The translations under genes and the position numbers were made by a program. DNA of 64,000 nucleotides from Cavia porcellus (taxonomy: Eukaryota; Chordata; Mammalia; Rodentia; Caviidae), in NCBI RefSeq assembly GCF_034190915.1, contig NW_026947485.1:38701519-38765518 (forward strand), written 5' to 3'. Positions 53,480 to 64,000 of the stretch are shown here, in pieces. Position 1 is the first letter of the stretch; each line of letters opens with the position of its first letter. Below the pieces are notes generated by a model. It had not been told where the DNA came from. It saw nothing but the letters and a program-made list of their open reading frames with translations, and searched no databases.

Positions 53480-55310
53480 TCTGTCTAACAGATGGGCCTC
53501 CTGGGCATCTGTCAGGGCTGCATCCTGGGGAGCGGAGAGCTGCCCCATCACCATGGCTGTGATGGTGACTGCTTCAAAGGCTCTTGCATCCTCTGCTGGA
53601 CAGTGTTCCCTTTCCTCCTTGGCCTGGCTGAGGCGCAACAGAGGGAGGGCTTGGGCTCCCTTTAGCTGAAGCACACAGAGAATCCAGCACAAAGGCATCT
53701 GAAGAGACAGTGGTGCAGCCCCAAGCATCTTGTAGGAGAGGAAATGAGGGAACTCAGGGCAATGGGCTGCCCATCTTCCGCCAGTCCGGGAGGGATCTAG
53801 AGAGGGGACCGGCAGAGCTTAGGCGCACGCTCAGATGGGGAATAGGAACTGCGGATTTGCCTGCAAACTGCTCCAATGTCTCGGTAGACCTTGATGGGAC
53901 TCAGTGAATTTGAGGAAGACACCAGAAATGCCTGTAGAGACCCCACCCAGCATGCAAGGCACTTCACCCTGACCTTGGTGCAGGTGCCAGCCAGTTGTGG
54001 AGCACAGAGCCCCAGGTTCTCCTATCTGCTTGGCCTGCATAGACGACCTCTGAGTCTTCCTCAGTTTCCCCACCTGTGAAGTGGGGAACCACACTGTCAT
54101 CTCAAGCTCATAGGGGCCCTGGTGATGCCCTGTTTGATTACAAAGTGGATTAAAAGTCTTGGTGTACTTGATACAGGTAACTCTATCCTGTGCACAGACA
54201 GTTTCACTGAGAAGTGGCCTCGCACCAGCCTCCCTGTCGCTCCCTCAGACCCCACCCTCACCCCCCCCAGGAGAAGAGTGCAAGATAATAGGCTCCTCCT
54301 GGCACCCCTGAAGTATTGTTCTTACTAAAAGCACCCAGGAAGACCCAGCTGGGCACCGGCTCCTCATCTGAGGTTACATCCCACCCCCACCCCCATCCTC
54401 ATCTATGCCTAGGTCCTCTTCAGGCTGGCTGGAAGCTGCTTTCTGCAAGAAAGCGACACAGAATGACCCAGACCCCAGGGCTGTGTTAATGCAGAACAAG
54501 GGGATGTTCAGGTGCCACCCAGCACCTGCCCAGTGCCACGCCCCAAGTCGCACTGGCACTGGGTGGCCTTGGTGGAGCTGAGCCTCTGGCCAAGGCTGGC
54601 CCTCTTGGCCCTCCGAGTTCAGGTGAAGGATAAGTGGGTGCGCTGGGGAAGTGGCTGCTAAGGGCACTGGGAGTCCATCCTCGCCTTGCGTGCTGCAGGG
54701 CTGCGGGGCCTCCCGGGAGCAGTGTGTAGAGAAGCATTCAGCCCCACCCCACATGAGCCAGTGGCGCTGAGGGGTCTTGTTCCTTGCCGTGGGGGACAGG
54801 GTGAGGGGGTGGTAGTGGGAGCATGAACTGCTCTTTCTTGATGCTTCCTTCACTGTCTGCTCCTGGGAGCCGTTCTGGAATTGAGTTCCCCACCAACACA
54901 TAAACAAATGAAACTGGACATTAATGGGGTGGCAGTGTCACCCCACACATACACAGCACCAGATCCCCTCCAGGGTTGTAGGAACCCAGGATGCTGGTAC
55001 CCAGGGCTCTGGTGGCTTCCACCAGTCACAGCCACAGGCCACCAATGGCTACTGAGGGATGCCTGGTCAGCCCTGCTGGATGGCTTGATGCAGATGAAAG
55101 TCTCCTGGAATCCTATTTTGGAGCAGCTGACATGTTTCATCACTGGGGCTGATGGTGGATTTGAACTCACAACTCTAGAGGGAGTTTGGAAGTCAGTTTT
55201 GTGATGGGGATCTGTGACCAGGGTAGTCAGCCAGGGGGACTCAAGCTGCCCACTAAAGCCACAGAGCCATGCAGGGATCCTGTGCTTCCTTCACATGTGG
55301 TAGCGAGTCA
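53480..55310. other. Unique GC-rich intergenic sequence
   Basis: A MIR-like piece at 54030-54110 (TTCCTCAGTTTCCCCACCTG). No gene recognised; the 177-codon - strand frame 54374-54907 has no domain. Confidence 0.5.
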
Positions 55311-55317
55311 CATGACT

Positions 55318-55450
55318 CCAATAGCCTCAGCTCAAGTCCTAGCTCCACCTGGTATGGGCTGGGTGGGTGACCACATTGTTGAATCTGTTACACCTCAGTT
55401 TTCTCATGCATAAAGTAGTCATCATGACACCAACCTCACATAATAAAGCA
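55318..55450 (+). repeat. MIR relic
   Basis: CTCAAGTCCTAGCTCCACC, GTGACCACATTGTTGAATC, CCTCAGTTTTCTCATGCATA follow MIR in order. Confidence 0.75.
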
Positions 55451-55819
55451 CCCACCTGGCAAATGTGATTTTCCTTCTCCTGGATTTTAAAATTAATTAC
55501 AAGAGCTCTAGTGGAGCAATAGGTTAGTGTGTGGTATTTATATAAAATTAATTGCAGTCCAGAAAAACTGTGTCCACTATCATATGCTATCATTAATTCA
55601 CTCAACAAACATTAACAAGTGCCCAGTATATGCCCAGATACTACTTACAATCAGAGGACAGGTCTGAATTTATAGATAGGGAATATAATTTAGGGCAAGC
55701 TCCCAGTCTACAAGGTGACAAGGAACTTGTCATGATCTTCATCTTGAACACAGAAGGTACAATGAGTGTGAGCCAGATCTTTGGTGATGAAAGTTTGGTT
55801 TTCTAATCTTGAGACTGAA

Positions 55820-56355
55820 AGCAGGCAGGTGTGGTGGCCTACACCTAAAGTGCCAGCACTCTAGAGGCTGAAGTAGGATCGCTGCTCATTCAAGGCCAGC
55901 CTGAACTACGTAATGGGACTCTATCCTTGGGGGGCGGGAGATAAGAGCAATTTGAAGCAGACTGTACAGGAGTCTCACCAATTTAATATTATCGTGATAA
56001 TAAAGTAGCAGTGCTTCCCTGTGATTCCAGCACCCTGGCTGGGTGTGGGAAGCATAGATTAATCCCAGCACTCACAAGGCCGAAGCAAGAGAATTGCAGC
56101 AAGTTCAAGGCCAGCCTGGGCTCCAAAGTGAGTTCAATGCCAGCCTGAACTACAAAGCATGATCCTGTCTCAAAATAAAAAACAAAGAAAGAAAGAAATG
56201 AAAAAACTTTCTGGCACTCTGGGAGGCTGAGGCAGGAGGATATAATTGAGCCCAGCTGGGCAATGTGGCTAACTGTTGATACGCTGTCTCACAATTTAAA
56301 GGGGCCAGGTATGCAGCTCCGTGCGAAGCTCTGGATTCAATCCCCAGCCGGAGGG
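55820..56355 (+). mobile_element. Three B1-like SINEs and an old ID
   Basis: 55820-55945 (CAGGCAGGTGTGGTGGCCTA), 56035-56185 (duplicated half: CAAGGCCAGCCTGGGCTCCA and CAATGCCAGCCTGAACTACA), 56208-56295, and ID 56300-56355. Confidence 0.85.
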
Positions 56356-56494
56356 TGAAAAAGGAGACCGGTTCTCTAAGTATGGCTAGTTGGGATGGCT
56401 TAGCCTTGCACTGGTGGCCTGAGTAACCTCCTAACATGTCCCCTGCAGCAGGGCAGAGTGGCTGAATCTCTCCAGAGACACGGTGGGCCAGGGC

Positions 56495-56605
56495 ACCGAG
56501 GGAGGTGGGTTCAAGTGTCAGCAATGCTACTCACTAGCTGTGTGGCCTGAACAAGTTTCACCTCCGGGACACTGGGTGTCCCTGAGAACAGATAAGGTGG
56601 TGTGT
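56495..56605 (+). repeat. MIR relic
   Basis: GGTTCAAGTGTCAGCAATGC, CTAGCTGTGTGGCCTGAAC, AAGTTTCACCTC. Confidence 0.7.
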
Positions 56606-56774
56606 GGGAGGCTCTGTCAGCAGCAGAGGGGCTGCCTGGAGGCTGCTCCGAGCTCCGCCCAGCCCACAGACAGGAAACTGAGCTTGGAAAACACACACCT
56701 ATCAGACCCGAGCTCTTCCTGCTGGAGGGCTCCTCTGCTGCGTAAGTGGGACTGCAAGCTAGTACAATCGCATG

Positions 56775-57180
56775 GAAATTAAGATGGAGAGACCCCTGGA
56801 AACTAACTCATGCAAAATTTTTTGACCCAGCTTCAGTATTCCCCTTCTAGGTAGCATATTTCTGAAAGAGTTAAAGACATCATATTACACAATGTTCATA
56901 GCAACACAATGCACAGCAGCTAGATCACCGGGTACGGTGGCACTCACCTGTCATCCAGCACTTGGGAGGCTGAAGCAAGAGGATAACGGCAAGCTTCAGG
57001 CCAGCCTGGACCACACAGTGAGTCAAGTGCGGCTTGAACTACGTAGCAGGACCCTCAAAACACAGAACAAAACACAAACAGCTAAGTCTTGGAAGCAGCT
57101 TATATGTTCATCAACAGATGAATGGATGAAGAAAGTGTATTAACACACAATGAAGGACTAAGAAGGTTAAACTTGAGTCA
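56775..57180 (+). mobile_element. L1 ORF2 3' relic with inserted B1
   Basis: TGTTCATAGCAACACAATGC, then B1 56930-57070, then CTTGGAAGCAGCTTATATGT and TCAACAGATGAATGGATGAA. Confidence 0.75.
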
Positions 57181-57221
57181 TTGGTAGGAAAGCAGATGCA
57201 CATGAAAAGCACAGTGTTTGC

Positions 57222-57300
57222 CAGGATTTAGCTCAGTGGCCTAAGTGCCTGCCTGGCAAGTGCAAGGTCATGAGTTCAATCCTAGGTACCAAAACCAAAA
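57222..57300 (+). mobile_element. ID SINE, GCAAGTGCAAGG subfamily
   Basis: CCAGGATTTAGCTCAGTGGC, CTGCCTGGCAAGTGCAAGGT, ATCCTAGGTACC. Confidence 0.9.
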
Positions 57301-57499
57301 CAAAACAAACAATCCCCCCCCCATGTTAAAATAAATCAGAGGTACAAGCTTCAATATCCCATGGTTTCTCTTATTGAGAAATCCAAATTATAAGTAAATT
57401 ATAGAGAAAAATAAAAGATGGTGAGGAAGGGGATAAAAAAGAACTAAGGTCATGTATACATACCAACTCCCCACAGTGAATGTAGTCATATACTGCAAA

Positions 57500-57790
57500 C
57501 AAGTACTAATAAAAAAAAACAGCATAATCTCTGCAAGAAACATGTACACAAAGAGTTTGTCTATGAGTGTTCACAGTAACCTTATTCATAATAGTCTAGA
57601 ATTGGAAGCCATCCAAATGTTGGTTAAAAAAGAAATGAAGAAACGTGGTATGTCCATAGAATAGAATACTACTTAGCAATGAAGAGGGATGAACTAGTGA
57701 TATGCACCACTTGGATGAATCTTGTAAGAATTATGCTAAGGGAAACAAGCCAGTCCAAAAGTTTACATGTTGTCTGACTGTGTATAAATG
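57500..57790 (+). mobile_element. L1 ORF2 3' relic
   Basis: GAGTGTTCACAGTAACCTTA, ATAGAATACTACTTAGCAAT, TTGGATGAATCTTGTAAGAA; possibly the same old L1 as the preceding relic. Confidence 0.75.
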
Positions 57791-57799
57791 GAATTCTAG

Positions 57800-58690
57800 A
57801 AAGGCTGCCGGAGACTCAAATGGGGAAGGAGGGAACGGTTGACCTGGAAGCGGCAGCAGGGCATCTTGGGGATGATGAAAATGTTCCCTATCCTGGTTGT
57901 GGATTTATCAAAGCTCATCTAATTATATGCTAAAGTGATTAACTATATCAGATATTGTGTCACACAGTCCCGGAGAAAACTCCCTCGCCTGTAGCTGTCT
58001 TGGGGGGCAGGCCGGTAAGCACACCAGCATTGCCGCGTGTGCTTGGAGGGTCAGTCAGCATTATGGCCAGTAATGAGCAACTAAGTTATGCTCTGCGAGT
58101 TCTAGATGAATTCTGAAAAAAGTGAGTTTTATGGGTAGCAGGAAAGATGAGGGGGGACATAATGATGAACTTCCTGAGAAGGCTCCTGGAAAAAGGGGGC
58201 CTGCACGTTCATACTCTTATGAGCCTGTGCACGTGTGTGTGCACGTGTGTGTGTTTTGCGACCAGAGCAAGGGAAGGGGGCACCTGGTATTGCTCCTTTC
58301 TCTCTAGTGTTTCAGGAATTGGAAAGACAAATTTTGCTCTGAAACAAGCCTGGGTTCCTCTGGGCTGGGGTCAGAGAAATGGACTCAGGCCCTTTCTCTA
58401 GGCGCCTCAGAGGGCAATTAACTGGTGGGGCCATCAGCAAGACCCCAAAGTCTCGCCGGGGAGCCAGATGGGTACTTATGTCCCTGGCTGTGAGCCCCTC
58501 CAGACGCTGTACACACTCCTCTCCCCATTAGGGCAGAAGAGTGTCCATCGCCACAGGGGGAGTCTCGCTGTGTGGGCTGCACAGGAAGATGCTTCCAAGG
58601 CCTCGGAGGTGCTAAATCATTCATGGGGCAGGGAGCCTGGATGGCAGATTTACTGCGGAGGAAATACTTCAGGGACTTGTGCAAATCAAT
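57800..58690. other. Unique intergenic sequence
   Basis: A short GTGCACGTGTGTGTG tract at 58227-58256; otherwise nothing recognised. Confidence 0.5.
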
Positions 58691-58696
58691 TTTTTC

Positions 58697-58798
58697 GGGG
58701 CTGGGGATTTAGCTCAGCGACATAAGCCTTGCATGCATGCGGTCATGAGTTCGATCCCCGGTACCGATAAAAAGAGGAAAAAAAAAAAAAAGTAAAAA
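58697..58798 (+). mobile_element. ID SINE, young subfamily
   Basis: GGGGCTGGGGATTTAGCTCA, CGACATAAGCC, TTCGATCCCCGGTACCGATA, AAAAGAGG. AAATCAATTT occurs on both sides. Confidence 0.95.
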
Positions 58799-58809
58799 AA
58801 AAATCAATT

Positions 58810-60150
58810 TCTTCCAGAGACCCCAGCAGCTGGCAGGTGGCCCAGGCACTGAGACTTGGGTGTGTGGTGACTCCATGAAGTGGGGACCTGAGAGTGGGCA
58901 GCTCCCCAACTCCAAAACAGAAGACGGAGATGGAAGGCAGCCCAAGGGTTGAGGTCCAAGAGAGGTCAGAGGTCAGGGCAGAGACTCAACACCAGATGAC
59001 AGGCACGGGGGAGCTCCCAGACCTCCAGCCCTGGGTCCTCTGCCCTCCCATACCAGTGTGTGGTCTCTGTGCCAGCACCAGTGGGGAGGCCTGTGCTTAC
59101 AGAGTCCGTTGGCCATCAGAGGTCACCACCCAGGCAGGCTCTGCTGGAAGGGGTGTTTCTGGCTGGCTCTGCTCTCTCCCATGTGTCAGCTGGAATGTTA
59201 AACACATGTGTGCTGTTGTTTTGAGGAAAATGTGAGCTCCCTGAAGCCTACCCATTTCTGCTTTACTATCCAGAACTCCAGGACTACAGGAGTCCTCTGC
59301 TGGGTACCACGTGAGAATTTAGCCAGCTGAGACCTCGGCTGTGCCAAGCCTTTGGTGCACAGTGGGGGTCTCCAAGCTAGCAGAGCCAGCTCTGGAAGTC
59401 CAAGTCTATCCAGTTTGTCTGTCTCACGTCTTCACTATGCCTTGGAAAAGAAAAACAAAGGGACGGAGGAAGACAGCAAAGGCATTTTCAGACTTGTACC
59501 TAATTGTAGGACTCTCCTCGAGTACTGAAGCTGAGGCCTGGCAGGGAACTGGCTTGTCCAATGCCCCTGGCTAGAAGAACAGGAGGAAAAACGCCTTCCC
59601 TTCCTCCCTCCAAGCCCACTGAGGCACGCCTGCCTGCCTTGAAACGACCCAAGACAAAGCCCAGGACGCAGGCACTGCTGAAGAAGCAACACAGGCTGTG
59701 AGGAGAGAAACAACAGGGACAGAGCCTGGTGCCTGTTCGGCTGGTTCCTTGCTGTTTCCTGTCACTGTCCCGCAGGGAGATCCCTGGGGTCCCTGGCACG
59801 AATGGTCTGGGACCTTTGCTCATGAGAGCACCTTCCTAGAAGGCACAGTATGGCAGTGAAGGACACACCTGTGACCCGGCCCGTGAACTCCTGCTGAAGA
59901 GTGGGGTCCCCCAGGAGGGGCCAGGCTCCCACGCCAGGGACCTTCCAGCAGCTACCTGGTCCATGACTCAGACCAAAGGCTGCTCCCTCCCTCAGACTGG
60001 GCTCCAGCCGCTGAAGAGGCTTCCTTGCCTGTGTGGCCTCCAGTCCCTAGTAGGTTCCCCCAGGGAAGTCATGTCACCTCTGGTTCCAATTCTTGGTGGA
60101 GATTCATGGAGATCAGGGCAAAAAGTGATAAAAGACAGTGGAATTTTTTC
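58810..60150. other. Unique GC-rich intergenic sequence
   Basis: No repeat or gene recognised. Confidence 0.5.
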
Positions 60151-60165
60151 TTTTTTCTTTTCTTT

Positions 60166-61850
60166 TTTCACTATAACGATTGGCACTGGAAAAAGCCTTT
60201 TTAACAAATGGTGCTGGAAAAACTGGCTTTGTACAAGCTGAAGATTAAAATTGGACCTATCTCTTTCACCATGTACTAAACTCAATTTGAAATGGATCAA
60301 AGATCTAAATATTAAAACAGAAACTTTGAATCTGCTGAAAGAGCCAGGGATTTAGCTCAATGGTGTACTGCCTGCGTGGCAAGCATTAAGTTTTGAGATC
60401 TATTCCTGGTAACCCCCAATAAATAAATGAATGAACAAACAAACAAACAAATAAATAATCTGCAGGGAGTTAGAATAGGTAAAATTCTTGAAGACATTGG
60501 CATACACAAAGACTTTGTGAATAAAACCCTGATCTCAGAGGAACTATCACAAAGAATCAACAACTGGGATCTCATCTTATTAAAAAGCTTTTTGCACAGC
60601 AAGAGAAACCACCGACAGAGTAAAGAGACAACCTATAACATGGGGAAAATGTTTGCCAGCTGTTCCTCAGACAAAGGACTACTATGAAAAACATACAAAG
60701 AATTCCAAAAAGTCAGACTTCCCAGATTTAAAGATCCAATCCAAAAATGGGCATCTGACATGAATATACCCTTTTCAGATGAAGAAATACAAACAGCAAA
60801 TAAATACATGAAAAATGTTCAACATCACTGGTCATTCAAGAGATGCAAATTAAAACAACACTGAGATTCCATCTCACCCCAGAAAGAATGGCTACCATCA
60901 ATAAATCAAACAATAACAAAGGCTGGATAGGCTGTGGGGAAAAAGGAACCCGTCTCCACTCTTGGAGGAAGTGTAGACTGGTGCAACCACTGTGGAAATC
61001 AGTGTGAAGAGTCCTAAAAAACTAGGATTGAGCCAGGAGCGGTGGTGCATGTCTGTAACCCAGCAATTGGGAGGCTGAATGAAGCAGGAGGATTGCTGTG
61101 GGTTTGAGGCCAGCCTGGACTATAAAGGGAGTGAGTTCAAGGCCAACCTGAAATGCAGAGTAAAGCCATGTTTCAAAAACAAATGAACGTTTAAACAAAA
61201 AAGCTAGGATTGGAGGTATCCTTTGACCCTATTTCACTTCTGCATATCTTCCCAGAAGAACGGAAAACATCACACCACAGTGATGTATGTCCATCCATGT
61301 TTATGGCAGCACAATTTGTTTTTTGTTTGTTTGTCTTTTTGAGACAGGGTCTTCCTATACAGGTCAGGCTGGCCTTGAGCTCACTTTGTAGTCCAGGCTG
61401 GTCCTGAAATTGCCATGATCCTCCTGCCTCAACCTCCTGAGTGTTGGGAATACAGGCATGTGTACCACACCCGATTTTAGCAGCACAGTTTGTCATAGCC
61501 AGATTTTGGAAATACCAAATGCTTATTTGGTATAATGGATAAAGAAGATGCAGTCTTTTTATACAATGGAGTACTACTCAGTCATAAAGCAGGATAAGCT
61601 TGAGACATTTATAGGCAAATGGATGCAATTCCTGACCATGCTTATGAATGAAATAAACCAGACACATATAGAAACATTGCACTGTCACCCTAGTGTGAGA
61701 AGCTCAAAGAGTAAATAGGATCCAAAAATAAACACTGTACAATAAATACTGTAAAATGGGAAGAAATTGCAAAAGAAAAGAGAAACTGGATGGGGAAAAG
61801 GAGAAAAGGAAGGGAAAAGAAAAAGCAAATATATAAAAGATAGTTATGCT
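60166..61850 (+). mobile_element. 5'-truncated L1: ORF2 3' end and 3' UTR, with three SINE insertions
   Basis: Continuous L1 ORF2 3' phrases: GCTGGAAAAACTGGCTTTGT, AAATGGATCAAAGATCTAAA, AAGAATCAACAACTGGGATC, AAATGGGCATCTGACATGAA, TTAAAACAACACTGAGATTC, ATACAATGGAGTACTACTCA. The LINE-1 ORF2 reverse transcriptase C-terminal region is represented but broken by stops and by an ID (60345-60430), a sense B1 (61028-61187) and an antisense B1 (61320-61478). Inactive. Confidence 0.9.
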
Positions 61851-61861
61851 AATAATTTCTC

Positions 61862-61976
61862 TTAGTTCATTTTTTTTTTTTTTTTTTTTGGTCTTTTTCA
61901 TCGGTACCAGGGATCGAACTCACGACCGCCTGCTTGCAAGGCAGGCGTTTATGCCGCTGAGCTAAATCCCCAGCCC
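61862..61976 (-). mobile_element. ID SINE, young subfamily
   Basis: Reverse: T run, GGTCTTTTTCATCGGTACCA, GCCTGCTTGCAAGGCAGGCG, CTGAGCTAAATCCCCAGCCC. CTCTTAGTTCATT occurs on both sides. Confidence 0.96.
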
Positions 61977-62104
61977 CTCTTAGTTCATTGAAGAGTAAGG
62001 TTTGTGCTAATATAGTTGAGACAATTAAATGCTTGTACCTTGTTATTAAGAAAACAAGATTTCATAACAAGATATAGACATAACTTTTAAAGATAACCAT
62101 ATGC

Positions 62105-62264
62105 AGCTGGGTGTGGCGGCGCATGCGTGTAATCCCAGCAGTAGGGAGGCTGAGGCAGGGGGATAGTTTCAAGTTCTAGACCAGCCTGGGCTACAAAATG
62201 AGCTCAAGGTCAGCCTGAACTACAAGACTCTTTCTCAGACAGACAAAAAAAAAAAAAAAAAAAA
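62105..62264 (+). mobile_element. B1-like SINE with 17-bp target-site duplication
   Basis: GCTGGGTGTGGCGGCGCATG, CTAGACCAGCCTGGGCTACA, GCTCAAGGTCAGCCTGAACT. Perfect AAAGATAACCATATGCA repeats at about 62089-62105 and 62264-62280, so it is a recent insertion of a duplicated-half B1. Confidence 0.96.
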
Positions 62265-62689
62265 AAGATAACCATATGCAATGCATTAACTATTGTTACC
62301 CTATTATATTGTTTTGAAATTTTGTTATTTTTCTCTTTCAGAAAATTGGGATTTATTTTTAATTAATTCTATGGTTATTATTAGTACATCTTTGCTTTAC
62401 ATGATGAATATTTTCGTCGTGGGGAGTTGATACATATATACGTATGGTTATCTTAGTCCTTTTTATATCTCCTCCCCTCCCTTCAGGGTGGGAAATTTTC
62501 ATCATCCCTGACCTCCACAGCTCGTGGGCCTCCCCCTCCCGATCCCCCTATTCCTGACTTATCCCTGCAGCCTGGCACCCTCAGCGCAGGAGGGGCTGCC
62601 AGGCAGCAGCACGAGCCTCCCACACCCACCCCTGCTTGTGTGTGTCCCCGAGAGGACTGCGGGGTCCCCAAGGTCCTCCCCGGCCTCGG

Positions 62690-64000
62690 CCCTTCCATGT
62701 TTCTCCACTTCTTGCTCCAGGTTCTCTGAGCGCCCGCCCACCCCGTCCACCTGGAGGCCCGGGCGGGCTCCAGATCGGTCCCCCGCGCAGGCTCTGCCGG
62801 GATTCCAGGCCCAGTTCGCCTTCCCATTCCCAGGTGCAAAACACTAAGCTCGAAGGACTCGGCGCCCGGCACGGTGAGGCTCCTGGTCCTCTGCTCGCCT
62901 TCAGAGGAGTGCAGGGAGCGGACAGAACAGACTTCAGACCCGAAGCTGGGAGCAGGGGGGCGTCCAGGGGCCGCGCGTCTCGGGACGCTGGAACGGAAGG
63001 CGCGGCCGGGGGACGGGGCGGGGTGCGCCTCGAGGACGCGCGTCTTCCGCGCGCGGAACACTCCCGCAGGGAAAAGGCGGCTCAGCCCGGAGCGCCGTCG
63101 CTCACAAAGGCGGCAGCTTCCCCGGACCGTCAGACCCGACTGCCGGGGGGGAGTCCGGGCCCCGACGCGCGGCGCTTAGCCGCTGACCAGGCGCTCGCGG
63201 AAACCCTGCAGGGAGCTTTGATTCCCCTCCCCAGACGGCAGCGGCTCGGAGAGGCCAGGCAGGCGCCCAGCACGCACTTATTAGAAGGTTAACAACGCAG
63301 AGTATTGTATTTCGAGGCATTTAGGAACCAACCCTCTGAAGCACCAGAACGTGAAAAAACAGTGTTTTCCTGGTTTGGGGGGCCGAATTATTAAGCTAAA
63401 AGCTGCTCTGGATACAGGGAGGGAAGCATGGCCCGTGGCCGAACCACATCTGGGTCGCTGACCTTTGGATAATCCGCTGAAGGCCGCGCGGTCAGTGTTC
63501 CCAAAACTACAGACGAGCTAGTCAGAACCTCTGGGTTTTGGGGCCCGAGGCCAGCAGTCCCGGGCCTTGGGCGGAACCCAGGGGCTCCCCGCACGTGGCG
63601 CTCGAGGGTGAGGGCGCCGTGCCAGCTGGGTGGGGTAGGAAACCCTGGAGCGACCTCAGGCTGGGCGAGCAGCACGGCGTGGGCAGCAGGCCGGGCCACG
63701 CGCGCCTTCTCTCGTGCATCCTCCCCACTCTCCCCAGCAGAAGGCGCGGCCGGTGCTTTAGGATTATTTTATAGACTGAGGCAGATGACGCTGGACGCAC
63801 CCCGCAGTCCCCGTGGATGAGGGACACTCTAGGTGGGCGCTCAGCCTCGGCCGCGCACAGATCAAACTTCGCCGGGTGTGGCCAGATCCCGCAAGACCGA
63901 CTCCTAGCGCAGCGACGCGCAACCGCAAGGACAGCGTCTCTCGGCGCGCTCCCTCCTCGCCCTGGTTCTGGGCACGCGCAAGGGGTTGGAATCGCGGGGC
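62690..64000. promoter_or_regulatory. CpG island running off the right end
   Basis: CpG density rises sharply from about 62700 and stays high to the window end. It contains a GGGGCGGGG Sp1-type box (63015-63023), and no SINE is recognised in it. Open frames on both strands (62483-63061 -, 62636-63292 +) overlap and follow from GC content. From human and mouse gene order, the next unit beyond UBE2H on this strand is the miR-183/96/182 cluster, so this may be its upstream CpG island (inference). Confidence 0.7.

Noticed and set aside
54374..54907. 177-codon open frame on the - strand
   Set aside because: No domain, and a MIR-bearing noncoding neighbourhood.
62114..62127. GCGCATGCGT, close to an NRF1 binding site
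   Set aside because: It is the CpG-bearing head of a B1 copy, so it is better explained by SINE sequence than by selected regulation.
62483..63292. Overlapping 192- and 218-codon frames at the right end
   Set aside because: Both strands are open because the island is GC-rich. Arg, Pro and Gly dominate both translations and no known protein is suggested.
1..64000. CRISPR arrays, bacterial operons, phage or plasmid features
   Set aside because: The sequence is vertebrate: spliced gene, SINEs, L1 and CpG islands. The only regular short repeats are microsatellites.

Overview
The window is mammalian nuclear DNA, almost certainly from a rodent. It is crowded with two SINE families: a tRNA-Ala-derived ID-like SINE with a 'GGGGCTGGGGATTTAGCTCAG' head, and a 7SL-derived B1-like SINE with a duplicated right half. 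I see no murid B2 or B4 elements. The 'GGCATAAGCGCC' ID variant with a GATAAAAAGGAAAAAGAC tail suggests a castorimorph such as beaver; that assignment is from memory and only moderately confident.

Positions 1-32750 hold the 3' part of UBE2H on the + strand, a ubiquitin-conjugating E2 enzyme. Four coding exons (4872-4911, 6630-6682, 23770-23898, 28847-28971) encode residues 69-183, including the HPN motif, the catalytic cysteine (Cys87) and the acidic serine-rich tail. All splice sites are canonical GT/AG and the phases join cleanly. A 3' UTR of about 3.8 kb with no recognisable SINE follows, with poly(A) signals at 30678, 31012 and 32726. The first coding exons (residues 1-68) and the promoter lie to the left of the window.

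The introns hold an RPL37 processed pseudogene, an apparently intact Y3 RNA retrocopy, a U6 pseudogene, a 19-nt tRNA-Asp 5' fragment flanked by a target-site duplication, three abutting hAT-Charlie elements, and an endogenous retrovirus copy (26033-27295, - strand) whose R-U5...U3-R-poly(A) layout indicates LINE-mediated copying of its RNA.

From 32.75 to 62.5 kb the sequence is intergenic. It holds two CTCF-like motifs in the same orientation, a small CpG-rich island at about 35 kb, a decayed two-LTR retrovirus (38.4-42.1 kb) with five ID insertions, dense SINE stacks, a tailless 36-nt ID half with a target-site duplication, old MIR and L1 relics, and long unique GC-rich stretches (44-46, 49.7-55, 58-60 kb) in which I recognise no gene. 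A 3' L1 fragment lies at 60.2-61.85 kb.

The right end (62.7-64.0 kb) is a CpG island that continues past the window. In human and mouse the next transcription unit beyond the UBE2H 3' end, on the same strand, is the miR-183/96/182 cluster. I therefore propose this island as the upstream or promoter region of that cluster. None of the three mature miRNA sequences is in the window.

No protein-coding gene other than UBE2H is supported.
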